This document shows positions 1-10,577 of a DNA stretch of 64,000 nucleotides, piece by piece; within the stretch, counting starts at the first letter, position 1, and each line of letters starts with the position of its first letter. The position numbers were made by a program, and so were the translations under genes. A model generated the notes under the pieces. That model was given only the letters and a program-made list of their open reading frames with translations, was not told where the DNA came from and ran no database searches. Origin of the DNA: Spongospora subterranea f. sp. subterranea (taxonomy: Eukaryota > Endomyxa: Phytomyxea > Phytomyxea > Plasmodiophorida); contig JAUGWO010000046.1 in assembly GCA_049724395.1 (NCBI GenBank), forward strand, positions 62,001-126,000, written 5' to 3'.

Positions 1-1
1 T

Positions 2-385
2 CCTGTTGCCAGGCCAGATGTTTCTCCATATGGTGCGCCGCCAGGCATTGCCCAGGCCTCTGGTAGAACTTCATATACAGGCGTCTGTTTATTCTGTTTC
101 AACTTGCCGATGGAATACGACGAGAATTCTTTAAGGAGCATGTTTTGCCAGTTCGGTGTGGTCTCGAACGTGAAAGTAATGAGAGATCCGCTAACAGGTC
201 GCAGCAAAGGTTACGGATTTGTCAATCTTGCAACGGAGGAACAAGCACTTGCCGCAATCGCCGCCTTGAATGGATATCCTATCGCCGGCAAAGCACTAAA
301 AGTGCAATTCAAGACTCCGGGTCCAGGAACAGGATCGGTAGCCCCAGTCGGGATGCCAACACAGCAGGTACCTGGATATTATTGA
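2..385 (+). CDS. ELAV/Hu-like RNA-binding protein, C-terminal RRM (5' partial)
   Basis: The frame is open from the window edge to a TGA at 383-385, so only the C-terminal exon is present. It encodes a Gly/Pro-rich linker and then one complete RRM. The RNP2-like strand is LFCFNL, the RNP1-like strand is KGYGFVNL, and a final ALKVQFKT strand precedes a short Gly/Pro tail ending in GYY. The helix-1 region MFCQFGVVSNVKVMRD and the IAALNGY segment resemble the third RRM of ELAV/Hu proteins more than CELF RRM3. Such RRMs bind U/AU-rich mRNA elements and control mRNA stability or splicing. The family call comes from one RRM only; Bruno/CELF or a poly(U)-binding relative remains possible. The rest of the gene lies upstream of the window. 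Confidence 0.8.
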   Translation, partial: PVARPDVSPYGAPPGIAQASGRTSYTGVCLFCFNLPMEYDENSLRSMFCQFGVVSNVKVMRDPLTGRSKGYGFVNLATEEQALAAIAALNGYPIAGKALKVQFKTPGPGTGSVAPVGMPTQQVPGYY

Positions 386-827
386 TCGCTTGGGTTTGTA
401 ACGGTTCCGTTATCGTCTCCAAAAATATTAGTCCGACGAATAATCCGATTATCTGTCTCTGTCGAGGTTCATACATACAATTATAATCCATTTATCGTTA
501 ATTCATTGCGTTGTTGTTGTGATCTTACTCAGTTATTCATTGGCATTGATTAATTGCCGGTCGTTGATATATCTGTATCACCATTGCGGTTGTTAGTTAA
601 ATCCTCTAGTGCGAGCGTTGATACTCCTCGCCCTTTACTCTTGTTTCCTGTGGTTTGGTTGTGATTTTGTTGTAAAAAAAACGAGTTGCTTCTATTATCG
701 AGATGGACTAGTTTTTGCAATAAACTGATGCTATAAATCTGCTTTGACCGCGAATCGGTCCGCCCGGGGTTTTTCAGAATATTTAGTCCGTGGAACTGTC
801 GTTTCTCCATTGTTGATTGCGTTGAAA
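386..827. other. Intergenic, no gene seen
   Basis: This AT-rich stretch separates the ELAV-like stop from the SRR1-like start. It should hold the 3' end of one transcript and the promoter of the next. ORFs here are short on both strands and show no family resemblance. Confidence 0.5.
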
Positions 828-1784
828 ATGACGCTGACCGTATCCAATAGCGAATGGAAATTGGTTAGCAGAAGACGTGCTTTCAACCGTCGAAAGTCTT
901 GTAATCCCGCAATCGATAATTCGTGTAGTAATGTTCCCTACCCAGTAGATTTTATATGCCGTCGGATGCCCAATGTTGTCAGCTCATTATCCAGAACCCC
1001 ATTTTTCACGTCTGCTCATCAATGGCTCAGCAATCACGCTTTTTTCATGCGCAACGAGCATATCGATATTGTCTGCTATGGGATAGGGAGGTGGGTTTAT
1101 CCATGGATATCAGGGTCTTGATTGTACTAATAACGATCAGGTTTGGTGGCAGTCGTGCCGCACAACATCAGCTGGCCTTCCTCATGCTTTTAGTAATAGC
1201 TTGGAAGGACCGTATCAGGCATCCGGTGTTAGTGTACGACCCACTATTGGATGTAAACGAACGGGAGTACCTAAAATCGGCATGTCTAACCGATATTGCA
1301 CTCAACGAAGAAGGTCGACGAAAGGTCACACGACCAACGCTATTTTACATGCCACATTGTGGTCGAGCTTTGTACAAGTAAATGTTCAAACTTGGTTCAT
1401 CTATAGATTTTCTGATGTTGATCTTAGTAATCTTCTGGGTGCTAATTGGTCCACTTTAGAGAACGTCTGTGTATTGGGGAATTCCCTGGTAATGTCAACT
1501 AGATGACAAATGGTTTATCTCACAGTGATAATGTCAACAACAGGATCGTTATTGCTCTGCGAGCAAACAAAGCGACGATGATATCTTCATCAGGGCGCTA
1601 GAAGCGTTCTGGTCCGCAGACGCCTGTTCGTATGAGGATCCGGGATGAAGTCTGTTTGGGCGCTTTTAACGATCTCTCAGTCCACTACTTCACTCGAGAA
1701 GCCTTGAACAAGCTACCTACACATCTCAATGCCAAACTTGCAGACTCAGAAACCATAATTAGTGCAATTCGCATCGGACAATGA
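828..1784 (+). CDS. SRR1-like protein (multi-exon, one apparent frameshift)
   Basis: The ATG at 828 opens an exon with EWKLVSRRRAFNRRK, like the N-terminus of SRR1/SRRD proteins. The SRR1 core follows in three frames joined by introns at about 1091-1140 (50 nt, with TACTAATAAC branch-like site), 1378-1427 and 1489-1543. Visible blocks are VCYGIG, AAQHQLAFLMLL, VYDPLLDVNE, TLFYMPHCGRALYNN, LLGANW and VCVLGNSL. The last block AFNDLSVHYF is the usual SRR1 C-terminus but is reached only by a one-base frame change near 1612-1622, with no plausible intron. SRR1 proteins act in circadian/light signalling in Arabidopsis and in heme-linked or ribosome-linked roles elsewhere; the biochemical activity is unclear. 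Convergent with the next gene, 93 bases between stops. Confidence 0.8.
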
Positions 1785-1877
1785 TCAACAGCTTACGTCA
1801 ATATATATTCACAGTATTGTGCAATGATATACGTTATAAACTATATTAAATATGGTAGATATGTTTAAATTAATCCT

Positions 1878-4800
1878 TCAACCAGTAGCGATGATGCACC
1901 CGTCTGCTTTCCCAGCGACAAAGGTTCCGGAATCGTTAAGTATTCCAACCGCATTTACATTAGCCTTTGATTTTGCCCCTAATAGCGTTATTCGTTGAAA
2001 ATGCTCTTCGAACGCGGTTTCGAATTGATAATCTTCGACAACTTTTGCAAGCCCGACTTTCTGCCCAACACCAAATACAATGTCACTTCCATGAATCGCT
2101 ATAGAGCAAACAGGAATAGGGCCGGTTTGGATGAGCTGTGCAAGACTAGGAACAACTTGCGCTGGGAGTAATTTCCAAACACTGATATTTCCATGGATGC
2201 CAGAACTTAACAAGAGGCTGTCCCCGAAGAACATCAATTCGAGAATAGAACCATCGTTAGACTTCCATGAGTGCAAAATGATGCCTGCAAAGCCCTGCTG
2301 TGAATACGTAAAAGCAAAGGAGTACTGAGCACCTACCCGTACGGCTATCCAAAACGAAAATATAGCCTGAAGCCAGGCCACATGCGACTTTCAAACCTGA
2401 TGTGTCACTTGCAATTCTTCTCACAGAATGGCTGTCAGTTGTGCTAATCCTAGAACGATACATTCATATTTTGTCCAAATTGACTGCAAAGCAAATACCT
2501 GCCAGCTTGATCTATCAAGTTCCACGACAATACGTTTCGGTCCAAACGGATATCTAATGTTTGAATGACTGATTGATCATTGCCAGCGATAAGAATACTG
2601 TGAGATGTAAACCACCGGTCTTGGTTTATGATAGAAGTGAACATCATTGACGATGTGCTTCGTGCAAAAGATCTGGCACATACAGATGTGTTGATATCCC
2701 AAAGTTTCACAGACATCCCCGTTGCAGTGGCAATGTTTTCAGAAGCAGTTGGCCCTAACATAACCAACAGTTTCAGCAATAAACTCGTAAAGATTGCGTT
2801 GTTACCAGCATAAATCAACAAGAGGTTGTTCTTCAACGCATAAAAGCCGATTGCTCATCATGTTGCAACTGATAGATGATAAATGTGCTTGTTCGCGAGA
2901 CAGCGTGGCGAAACTACGCTTCATGAGTATTATTAATGCATAAATCAGCAACATGTCACCTTCCAAGCCATGGATGTACAGCTAGCCTCAATATGGAAGA
3001 ATTGTGCGCTGAATTATCGGAATGTTTTACAGCACATTTCAACGTCCTACAGCAACGATGATCGAAGGTTCGGTTTTTGAAAAACTAAGAAACTGACCAA
3101 ATTCCAGATTTATCATAAAATCCCCACGATGCCGTGATCGAGAAGTCTCGCTCTTCTGCGATCAAACATGATTTCATCCGGACAGCTAAAACAAAGTACA
3201 ACCGATATCAGTGTGGAGAATTTTAAAACATAGGGCAACATTTTACAAGGTTCTGGATTGGGTGAGGGAACACCTTCAAGATTGTTCAAGCAATGCCTTT
3301 GTTTCAACGCAGCAAGAAGATTAGGAGGAAGAAAAAAGTTGATTGGGTTGGGGTCAGCAATCCTTGTTAAAGCAATGCAGGCAGAATTCAAGACTGTATC
3401 GGCAGCTGGAGAGACATCAGCAATTATGGACTGAATGATGGGAACAATGGCCATTGCGATTCTAGACGTCAGCTCGGGTGAATCAAGTAAGGGAATTGCC
3501 TGCGATGAATTTGTCAGAAACTCCTTGAACATGCGACCATACCAACGACTGACCTGAATCACGATACGCAGCAGGCAGGCTGCATTCCCGCAATCATCGA
3601 AAAGCTCATGACGTGATAGCAAATGTATAAGCAACGGTGTGCGATCGTTCTCTTCGCCTCTAACACCGCAACGAATCAAAAGCGATCGACTCAGCGATGT
3701 GGACAATATAGGTAGCATTGCATCTAAGATAAACATCCCTGTAAAAGTGATTGAATCGATACACTTCCCCGATACAGCGCATAGAACCACCTGCAGCTAT
3801 ACGAGATCGAGAGGCAAGCAGGCGTCGCATTACAGGGATGATTAGCTCCGGGCCGTTGGGGGTGGATTTAGAGATCGCCATCAGGGTTTCAACAGAGGAA
3901 GGATTTCGGAGCCTAGATGCCAAAGGTAGAACAATACCACGAAATGCAGTGTCGTAATCGAGCGCATTGATCAAGACGACAACCGCTTCCGGGTTGTTCA
4001 TCGACGAAACAAAAGGTAAATAGTGACGAACTAGCCAAATTCTGTGCAAGCAATACATCAATTCCAAAGTAGGTGGCCACCGTATGTAAAACCTGCCGAG
4101 GTTGTGTGTCATTGTGCGCATGAAAGATTTAGAAAGATAATCAGGGGAAGATGAACGCGATCGAAGCTGACCATTTATATAAGCCTGAATTATCGTTGGG
4201 GCAATCCCTGGACCCAGCCGTGTCGCCATCAATTCGAGGAGGCGGCAGGAGGGCGAAAATGACAAGCACATGGGAACTGTAAAATTAAACAATCTGCTTT
4301 GATCTGTCACTTTGTCAAAAAAACACAGCACAAACCTAGGAGAACATAAAGTTGCGGTTCCAGCCTCATTAAAGGCGGCGTTTGTAGAGCAGATATTGCA
4401 TATTCACATGGTTGCGCCGAAACCATCATTTCGGACATAAATTTGTATAGTACATGAATTCCTGTAAAACTCATCTTATGACAATGCAATGAATGCAACA
4501 TCTCATACCGGGAGGAAAGAGTTTCGAATGAATAATTTCGAAGGCTGAGGGAGGAGTGTCACTACGAGTAAGTGCATTGATTACAAACTGAAGCGGTGGT
4601 GATAGTTTATGCAAACTGGACGGGGCAGAATGGTTGCCTTTTGAAAAAAGGGGATATGAACTACCGGTGCATATCTGATATAGAGTACACCCAAGAGCGA
4701 AAAGGTCGGATTTGAACGGGCAATCGCTTCTACAATTAAAGAATAAACTAGTGGCGAAAGCAGTGATACAGTAGAAAAGTCACTAACCCATTTGCAAAAC

Positions 4801-6850
4801 ATCCATGAAGTGGGGAAAACTGTTCAGCAGAGAATAAAAGAACTTTACGGATGTCGTCGGCGCTAGAAAATGCACGTGTCGGGTGCGGCGAGGTGAAAAT
4901 ACATTGAAATCCGCCACTCGACAAAAGTGGAACTGGATCAGTAGATTGGAATGTAAACAAAATAATTCTGAATAGATTGATTACCATTTTTTACTTGCAC
5001 GGCCGCTTCTCCGTTTAGACGATAACCAAAAGTGAGATCTATCCAGTGATGAAGGCTTTTGGAAATTTCAGGACTTTCCAATTTCGAAGAATGCCACTCT
5101 ATAAAGGAACGAGGAGATGGACACCATGAAGGCAGCACCAGGGAAAGAAGGCCCTGGTCCTAAGGGGTACCGTCAGCATTGCAATAAGAATAAACACCAT
5201 GCGCAGAAAACGTGCCTGATGGATAGATTCGAAGATAGTTTCGTCAGTATAAAATTCGGGAATACACTCGTCTGGGGTCCATTGATACAGTTGAGCCATA
5301 GACGAAGGGTATTCGTTAGGTTCAAAATTTGACCTAACAACAGCGCGAAGGCGGGAAATTGGGGTACGTCTGTAAGAAGAAAAAGTCAATCGCAACGCAA
5401 CCTCAAAAAAAGTGGGATCAACAACCGTGAACGATATACACAGAGAGTCAGATCAGAAAGCATTTCAGGAATATGATGCCGTGGTTGCGCATCAGGAGCG
5501 TCGTTGCTGAATTGAAAATCCAGTTGTTCGTCACCTGCACGAAAGAAGACAGGGTTCATTTAAACTGAAGATAACTCGGCCGCACGAAAGCAGCAACCTT
5601 TTTTCAAACGAAATTTAGTCTGGACAGCAATGTTAGCAAGCGATGAATTTGATAAATCTTTCCTTGTACCGATTTAAGATCTCTAACCTCGCAGCTTTCA
5701 TGTTGAAAATCATGAACCCACGGTAACACCGGATGGAAATGCGGACGATTAGGTACACGACCGGCAATATGGTTGAGATGCATCAGATAATCGAAATTAG
5801 TAACTTTTCCTGAAGCCCATCCAACCATAATTGAATCCGGCTTGACAACGCAACTTTTCCTGTGATGCCCGAGGTTTGCGATTGCAAATAAATGTAAACT
5901 AAACGGATATACCGAACTATTTGGCGAAGACTTTGCAGATGGAGGGAGAGCCAATTCTTTGATTTATCGAACCCAAAATTTTCAGGACGTATTGCGCCAT
6001 GAATAATCTATAAGCTGTGATAAGTCTGACTGAAGAGCATTGATGTTGAGGCAATTACGCCTTGACTATGAAGGAAATCAACGGCATGAACGGCCTGAAA
6101 CATACGGAACAAAATGGAATACTCATCGATAGATTCCTGGCATGAGCGCAAATGAGACAAAACCACGAGAAGAACGAGAAGTAACAAACCGCAATGAGTG
6201 GCCGTGGCTGCCTTAAATGTGATTGAAGACTATATGGATTTGGAGCAAATACTGCAATGAATGCGTCCGAAGTGTTGATCGTATTAAGAAGTTCTGCAAT
6301 GCCAGCATGTCTACGGCGAAAACCATGTCGCGGTGGCCTTTGAGCATTGGAAGAGGAAACCATTTCATAATCCTGGACAAGATAATTATCCAAGAAAATT
6401 TCTAAGCAGACGATGAATGCAATACATAATCGTAATCAACTGGCTGATAGAGTCGGGCAAGAACACGCAATGCGATATCCTAAAAGGCGGCTATTAACCC
6501 TCGAAAAGAAAAACAGGCAAAAGACAACGACCTGGACGTTTTCATCTCGTTCAAATGAAGTGACTTTGCGAGTGTAAGGGTCGAATGATGGGTAGACAAA
6601 TATCCTCAATCAACACCTCAATAGTGGGAAATAGTGCCTCAGATAGGCGTGTTGAGACGGTTGGATCTCGATCCGATAATGGATCATACAATATGATGCT
6701 GCTACAAAGTTGAGAAAAGGTAAACCAGAAAACGCAAGTTGCAACATACTTGCATTGGGATTTTGTCGAACAAACAACCCAAAGCAGAACAACGCTACCT
6801 GGCGCAACACCCAGCTCGACACTATCATCATCATCAACCTAGGAGAATTA
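1878..6850 (-). CDS. WDR81: WDR81-like BEACH-WD40 protein (5' end unresolved)
   Basis: Read right to left, exons give a degenerate kinase-like segment, a BEACH domain, a second kinase-like remnant, a long helical region and C-terminal WD40 repeats. The kinase-like segment has HGAIRPENFGFD at about 5960-6000. BEACH pieces span about 5040-5860: KVTNFDYLMHLNHIAGR, HPVLPWVHDF, GDEQLDF, WTPDECIPEFYTDETIF, HHWIDLTFGYRLNGEAAV. A kinase-like SDLFALG stretch lies at about 4680-4720, the helical region at 3100-4500, and WD40 repeats at 1878-2836 (for example VACGLASGYIFVLDSRTG). Order and motifs match human WDR81, which with WDR91 restrains endosomal PI3K/Rab7 activity and acts in aggrephagy. Introns are numerous and short. 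An open frame from an acceptor at about 6847 suggests an additional upstream exon, so the start codon is not assigned. Confidence 0.85.
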
Positions 6851-8139
6851 CAGTTATTGAAAGGAAAAATCGAGACCGATTAACAAAGCCGAATGTCACA
6901 TTAAGGCACATCTAACAAAAATCAAGTACCTCTAATTCCAACTGACTCCAGACTTAATGCCTGTCGGTTTTATACAATTCACAAAGGAACCCCAACATGA
7001 AAAAAAAAACAAAATCTTGGACGTTAACATCAGCTGGAAGTGAATTATCTGAAACAATAGCTATGTGGGCGATGGTCTGATGCTAAGGGATAACTTTGGA
7101 ACAGTTTGAAACACAATCTCTGTGGTGTATTGTATTTCAAAGCAAACAACAACAAAACCACATGACCAAAGTCAAAGGTTCAAAGTGTTCAGGTAATTCC
7201 CTTACTATGATTTCATGATAATGCGGCGAATTTTCGAGGCACGTATCTTTGACATAATTGCAACATCTCTGTGGAGGAGACATTGGTATTGGTCTGGTTG
7301 ATCTATTAGGGCGGTTTATCTCCCCATCGAGGAGAATATCGTTGACTGTCCGCCTGGGAAGTGTGTGTAGGTGTAGGTATACCCTGACAATAATGGTATT
7401 GCTGGATCAAGGTGGCCACGCACAATTCACCATCACACACATGTGTGTATCGGAATAACATATCATGGGAAACATCAAACGTAACGATGTTGGAGTTGAT
7501 CGTGGGGGAGACACTGAAACAGTCCATTCATGTCAAGGATCAGTTATTCTGAACACGATATTAGGGCTAAAGACGCCAAATGACTGAACGTCACGATCCC
7601 TAAGATCGCGGCACAATGTGTCGACACTCGCCCTCTAAGACGCCAAAAGACTCAATAAAACCCCAACAATAGCGGCACAATGTGCACCAACACGAGTAAA
7701 CAGTAAACATCGTTTAATTAGATTATCATTCAGGGATTATGGAGGCAAGTAATATTTGTCAAACATCCGAAACACACATTTTGAGAACATTCAACCCAAC
7801 TTGGCCTGAGGAAGCGTCTGACACATCGCACGATCATTTCAAGCTTCACCGAGCGAGGGTGTTATTCGAACGCATGTGTATGGGCTTCGCAAGTCCATCA
7901 AAATTGTCCCTGGAAACCCGTGATGACCCGAAGATATTGGCGCCCAAATTCTGGCCTATAGAGCCCTGACCAGTCTGGGGATTGAGATAGGGCGATGTGT
8001 ACTCCAGTCACGGAGTTTTAAGACGGTCACCAGTAACGCAGTATTTGAATCGACCTTTGATATCGGATTGCCGTTCCGCCGCGTTCTCAGATTTGAGGGC
8101 GCCGTCCTAGTGCGACGGATTCAAACGATCCGTCTGCAT
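6851..8139. other. Intergenic/5' region, no confident gene
   Basis: This 1.3-kb stretch should hold the 5' end of the WDR81-like gene and the promoter of the kinase gene. Around 7566-7700 a roughly 65-70-base unit occurs twice in imperfect form: both copies begin with TAA(A)GACGCCAAA and later share GCGGCACAATGTG. An open frame without an ATG runs into the kinase start from about 7945, which might be an upstream exon. No protein family is recognised. Confidence 0.4.
7566..7700. repeat. Imperfect tandem duplication, two ~65-70-base units
   Basis: Units at about 7566-7632 and 7636-7700 share the start AAGACGCCAAA and the end GCGGCACAATGTG, but diverge in the middle. It is non-coding. It looks like an old local duplication; no function is evident. 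Confidence 0.5.
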
Positions 8140-10063
8140 ATGAGCGTCGATATTGAAAGCGATGCTCAGGCAGCGCCTAAATTGCCGATTCCAACGCTTG
8201 TCGGTTCTATTGTCCATGGATTTTGGACGCTGAATGAGAAGAACGCCATATTGGCAGTGGCCATTTTGGTGCTGTCTATGAAGGTGAAGCTGTTCCCACC
8301 TCAAAATTTGTGCCGAATGCCAAGCACGTTGCCATTAAGATATCCAGGACTAAGATATCATCAAAGGAGATTACATCCCTAAGAGCTATGCGTAAGCGTC
8401 TCTCAGTTTTCATGCTGCGTTCATTGACTTGGTATGTTTTCAAGGTGGAATCGGAGCCCCTGAGATGTTTTATCATGGCATAACATCGGCGGGATGGCAT
8501 GTTGTTGTCATGGAACGTTGTGGAAAATCTTTGTATAGCGTCATTGAACAGAGGGCCAAAGGCAAGAATCAATCATGGGTGTTGAACGTTTCCGAGGCCA
8601 GAGACGTATCAATGCAAGCATTGCAATTGATTAGGCGGCTTCATTCATTGGGTTATGTACATGCTGATATTAAACCAGCCAACCTGGTCTGTGCACCGGG
8701 CGGCAGCGACTTCACCAAAGGTGTCCGATTGGTCGATTTTGGCCTGTCCAGGCCGTGGAGGAACAGTGCCGGTAAACACATTGAGTATTGGCAGCATTTA
8801 ACCCATTTTGCCGGTTCACTACGTTATGCTTCACTTCATGCTCATCTCGGTCGTGGCCTGACAAGGCGTGATGATCTTGAGTCGTTAGGTTATATGATGT
8901 TATATCTAATTAGGGGCTCATTACCGTGGCAAGGATTTCGCGGCGAAAACAAGGGCAAGTTTATATGTCTGGCAAAAGGTGCAGCATCTATCTCAGATAT
9001 ATGTCGCGGATGTCCTGAGAGCCTCATGTACTACATGGCCAATGTTCGTTCCATTGCATACAACGAGAAGCCCGACTACGACTACCTGATGAAATGTCTT
9101 GACTTTGATCGTGTCGACATCAACCACATTTCCGTCGGAGTCGGCGACAATGCTGAAAACGGCAATGGCTCTACAGGAAATACCGAACCACTGTTGCTCA
9201 GCAAAAACAACAAGCGTGGCGAAAGACCCACTGATCTGGAAGAGCTGGCGCCGATCGTGAAAAAGCACCGTGTGGTCCCGAGCGTTAGAAAGGTGTATCA
9301 ATGGATTATTGTCTCAACACAGCACGAAGACGTGGCTCCACCCCAGCAAATGATCACTCACACTGATTTATCCGGCCTGGAAAAAGGGATCGTAGCGGCT
9401 TCCAAACCTGGCAGGACGGGACCTCGTTCTGTTCGTTGGCGTATCGCGTCGATATGTTATGCTGAACAGTCATTCAAAGCAGTCCTAACGCATGACACTC
9501 TAGGTGGTCGGATTAAAGAGCAGAAGTTATTCAGGGCGACCACTGACGCTGACTTCCTCGATCTAGTTGAGAAACTGTCATTGCGCGGTATGTCCATCAC
9601 AGATGTTTGCGGAATTCCGTCCGGTTGGGTTTTGTGCGGTACGGTTTTCAAGCACGACCATTATTGTTGCAATCAGATGTTTGCTCTATCTGAGACGTTC
9701 CCCTCCCAGTGGGTCGCTGATAACTGGGACAATGGATACTTCATCACGTCCATTGGCTCCAAAGCCGCCAAATGGGCGATTGTCATGAGTAGACACGATT
9801 ATGCTGAATACGAGGCGCAAACCGTTGAGCTGAGCTTCTGCTACCCTTCGGAGTCGATTCGGGCGCGATGGAGGGATGGATATTCAGTAACCGCTTCGGC
9901 ATGTACATTGGAGCAATCCGCCTGGGTTTTATCACGATGTGCACACGGTGATGAAGTCGTTCAACGATGCACGCGTACTTCTCATGACCCCTTCTTAAAG
10001 CTGGCGCAGGAGAATGAGCAGCAGTTCACTATCGATTCGTTAACCTTTGGTCGGGTCGAGTAA
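8140..10063 (+). CDS. CK1-family protein kinase with MLK/PPK-like C-terminal domain
   Basis: Two exons (intron 8392-8444, phase 1) give about 620 residues. The N-lobe has the glycine loop IGSGHFGAVYEG and VAIK. The C-lobe has the catalytic loop HADIKPANL, the Mg motif VDFGLSRPW, and the CK1-type activation segment FAGSLRYASLHAHLGRGLTR. After about residue 300 comes an acidic/basic linker. Then repeats appear of the kind found C-terminal to the kinase in Arabidopsis MUT9-like kinases (MLK/PPK): the FPSQWVADNWDNGYFITSI block, WAIVMSRHDYAEYEAQTVEL, CYPSESIRARWRDGYSVTAS and AWVLSR. Plant MLKs phosphorylate histone H3 Thr3 and act in the evening complex; that role is not implied here. Exon 1 changes frame near 8240-8245, just before the glycine loop, consistent with one base missing from the sequence. 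Confidence 0.88.
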
Positions 10064-10577
10064 ATGTCCAAGCTCGCGATAATTATTCCTTTGTCATACA
10101 TATATCATATTATTTTTCACAATCCTTTCGATTTTAATTTGACCACGTTAACACTTACTGTTTATGTCTGTCTCATTTCAGACTTCATAACAACAATCAA
10201 TACTTAACAACCTCAGATCCAGAGTACATAGTTCTCGCAAATCTACATTAAAACATTTCCACAATTGAGGGCAAGCCTTTATGCTCCTGAGATTCCTCAT
10301 TTACAGCCATCGCAGCGCCAAACGAGGATCTCCTCAAGAGGCTGCGCCTGATTTGTGATTGTCATTTCACATAAAAAATCGGTGTTGAGATATGTTTCAC
10401 ATTACAATCGATCTGATAAAAATCCCAATTGCCTCATAAGGGGTCGGCTTGAAATTACAGACAACCCCTCGGCAGCCGCCGCACGAGATAGACAACAGCT
10501 GTGCGAGCCAAAGGAGCGGGCTGTTCAAATTGACGGGTCGCAGCTTCAGCTGAGTCCATTTTTTGATCAAGCTATCA
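10064..10577. other. Intergenic, no gene seen
   Basis: This short AT-rich spacer lies between the kinase stop and the coronin start and should contain terminator and promoter sequences. The ORF entering from 10355 overlaps the coronin start in a different frame and looks like a shadow. Confidence 0.5.
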
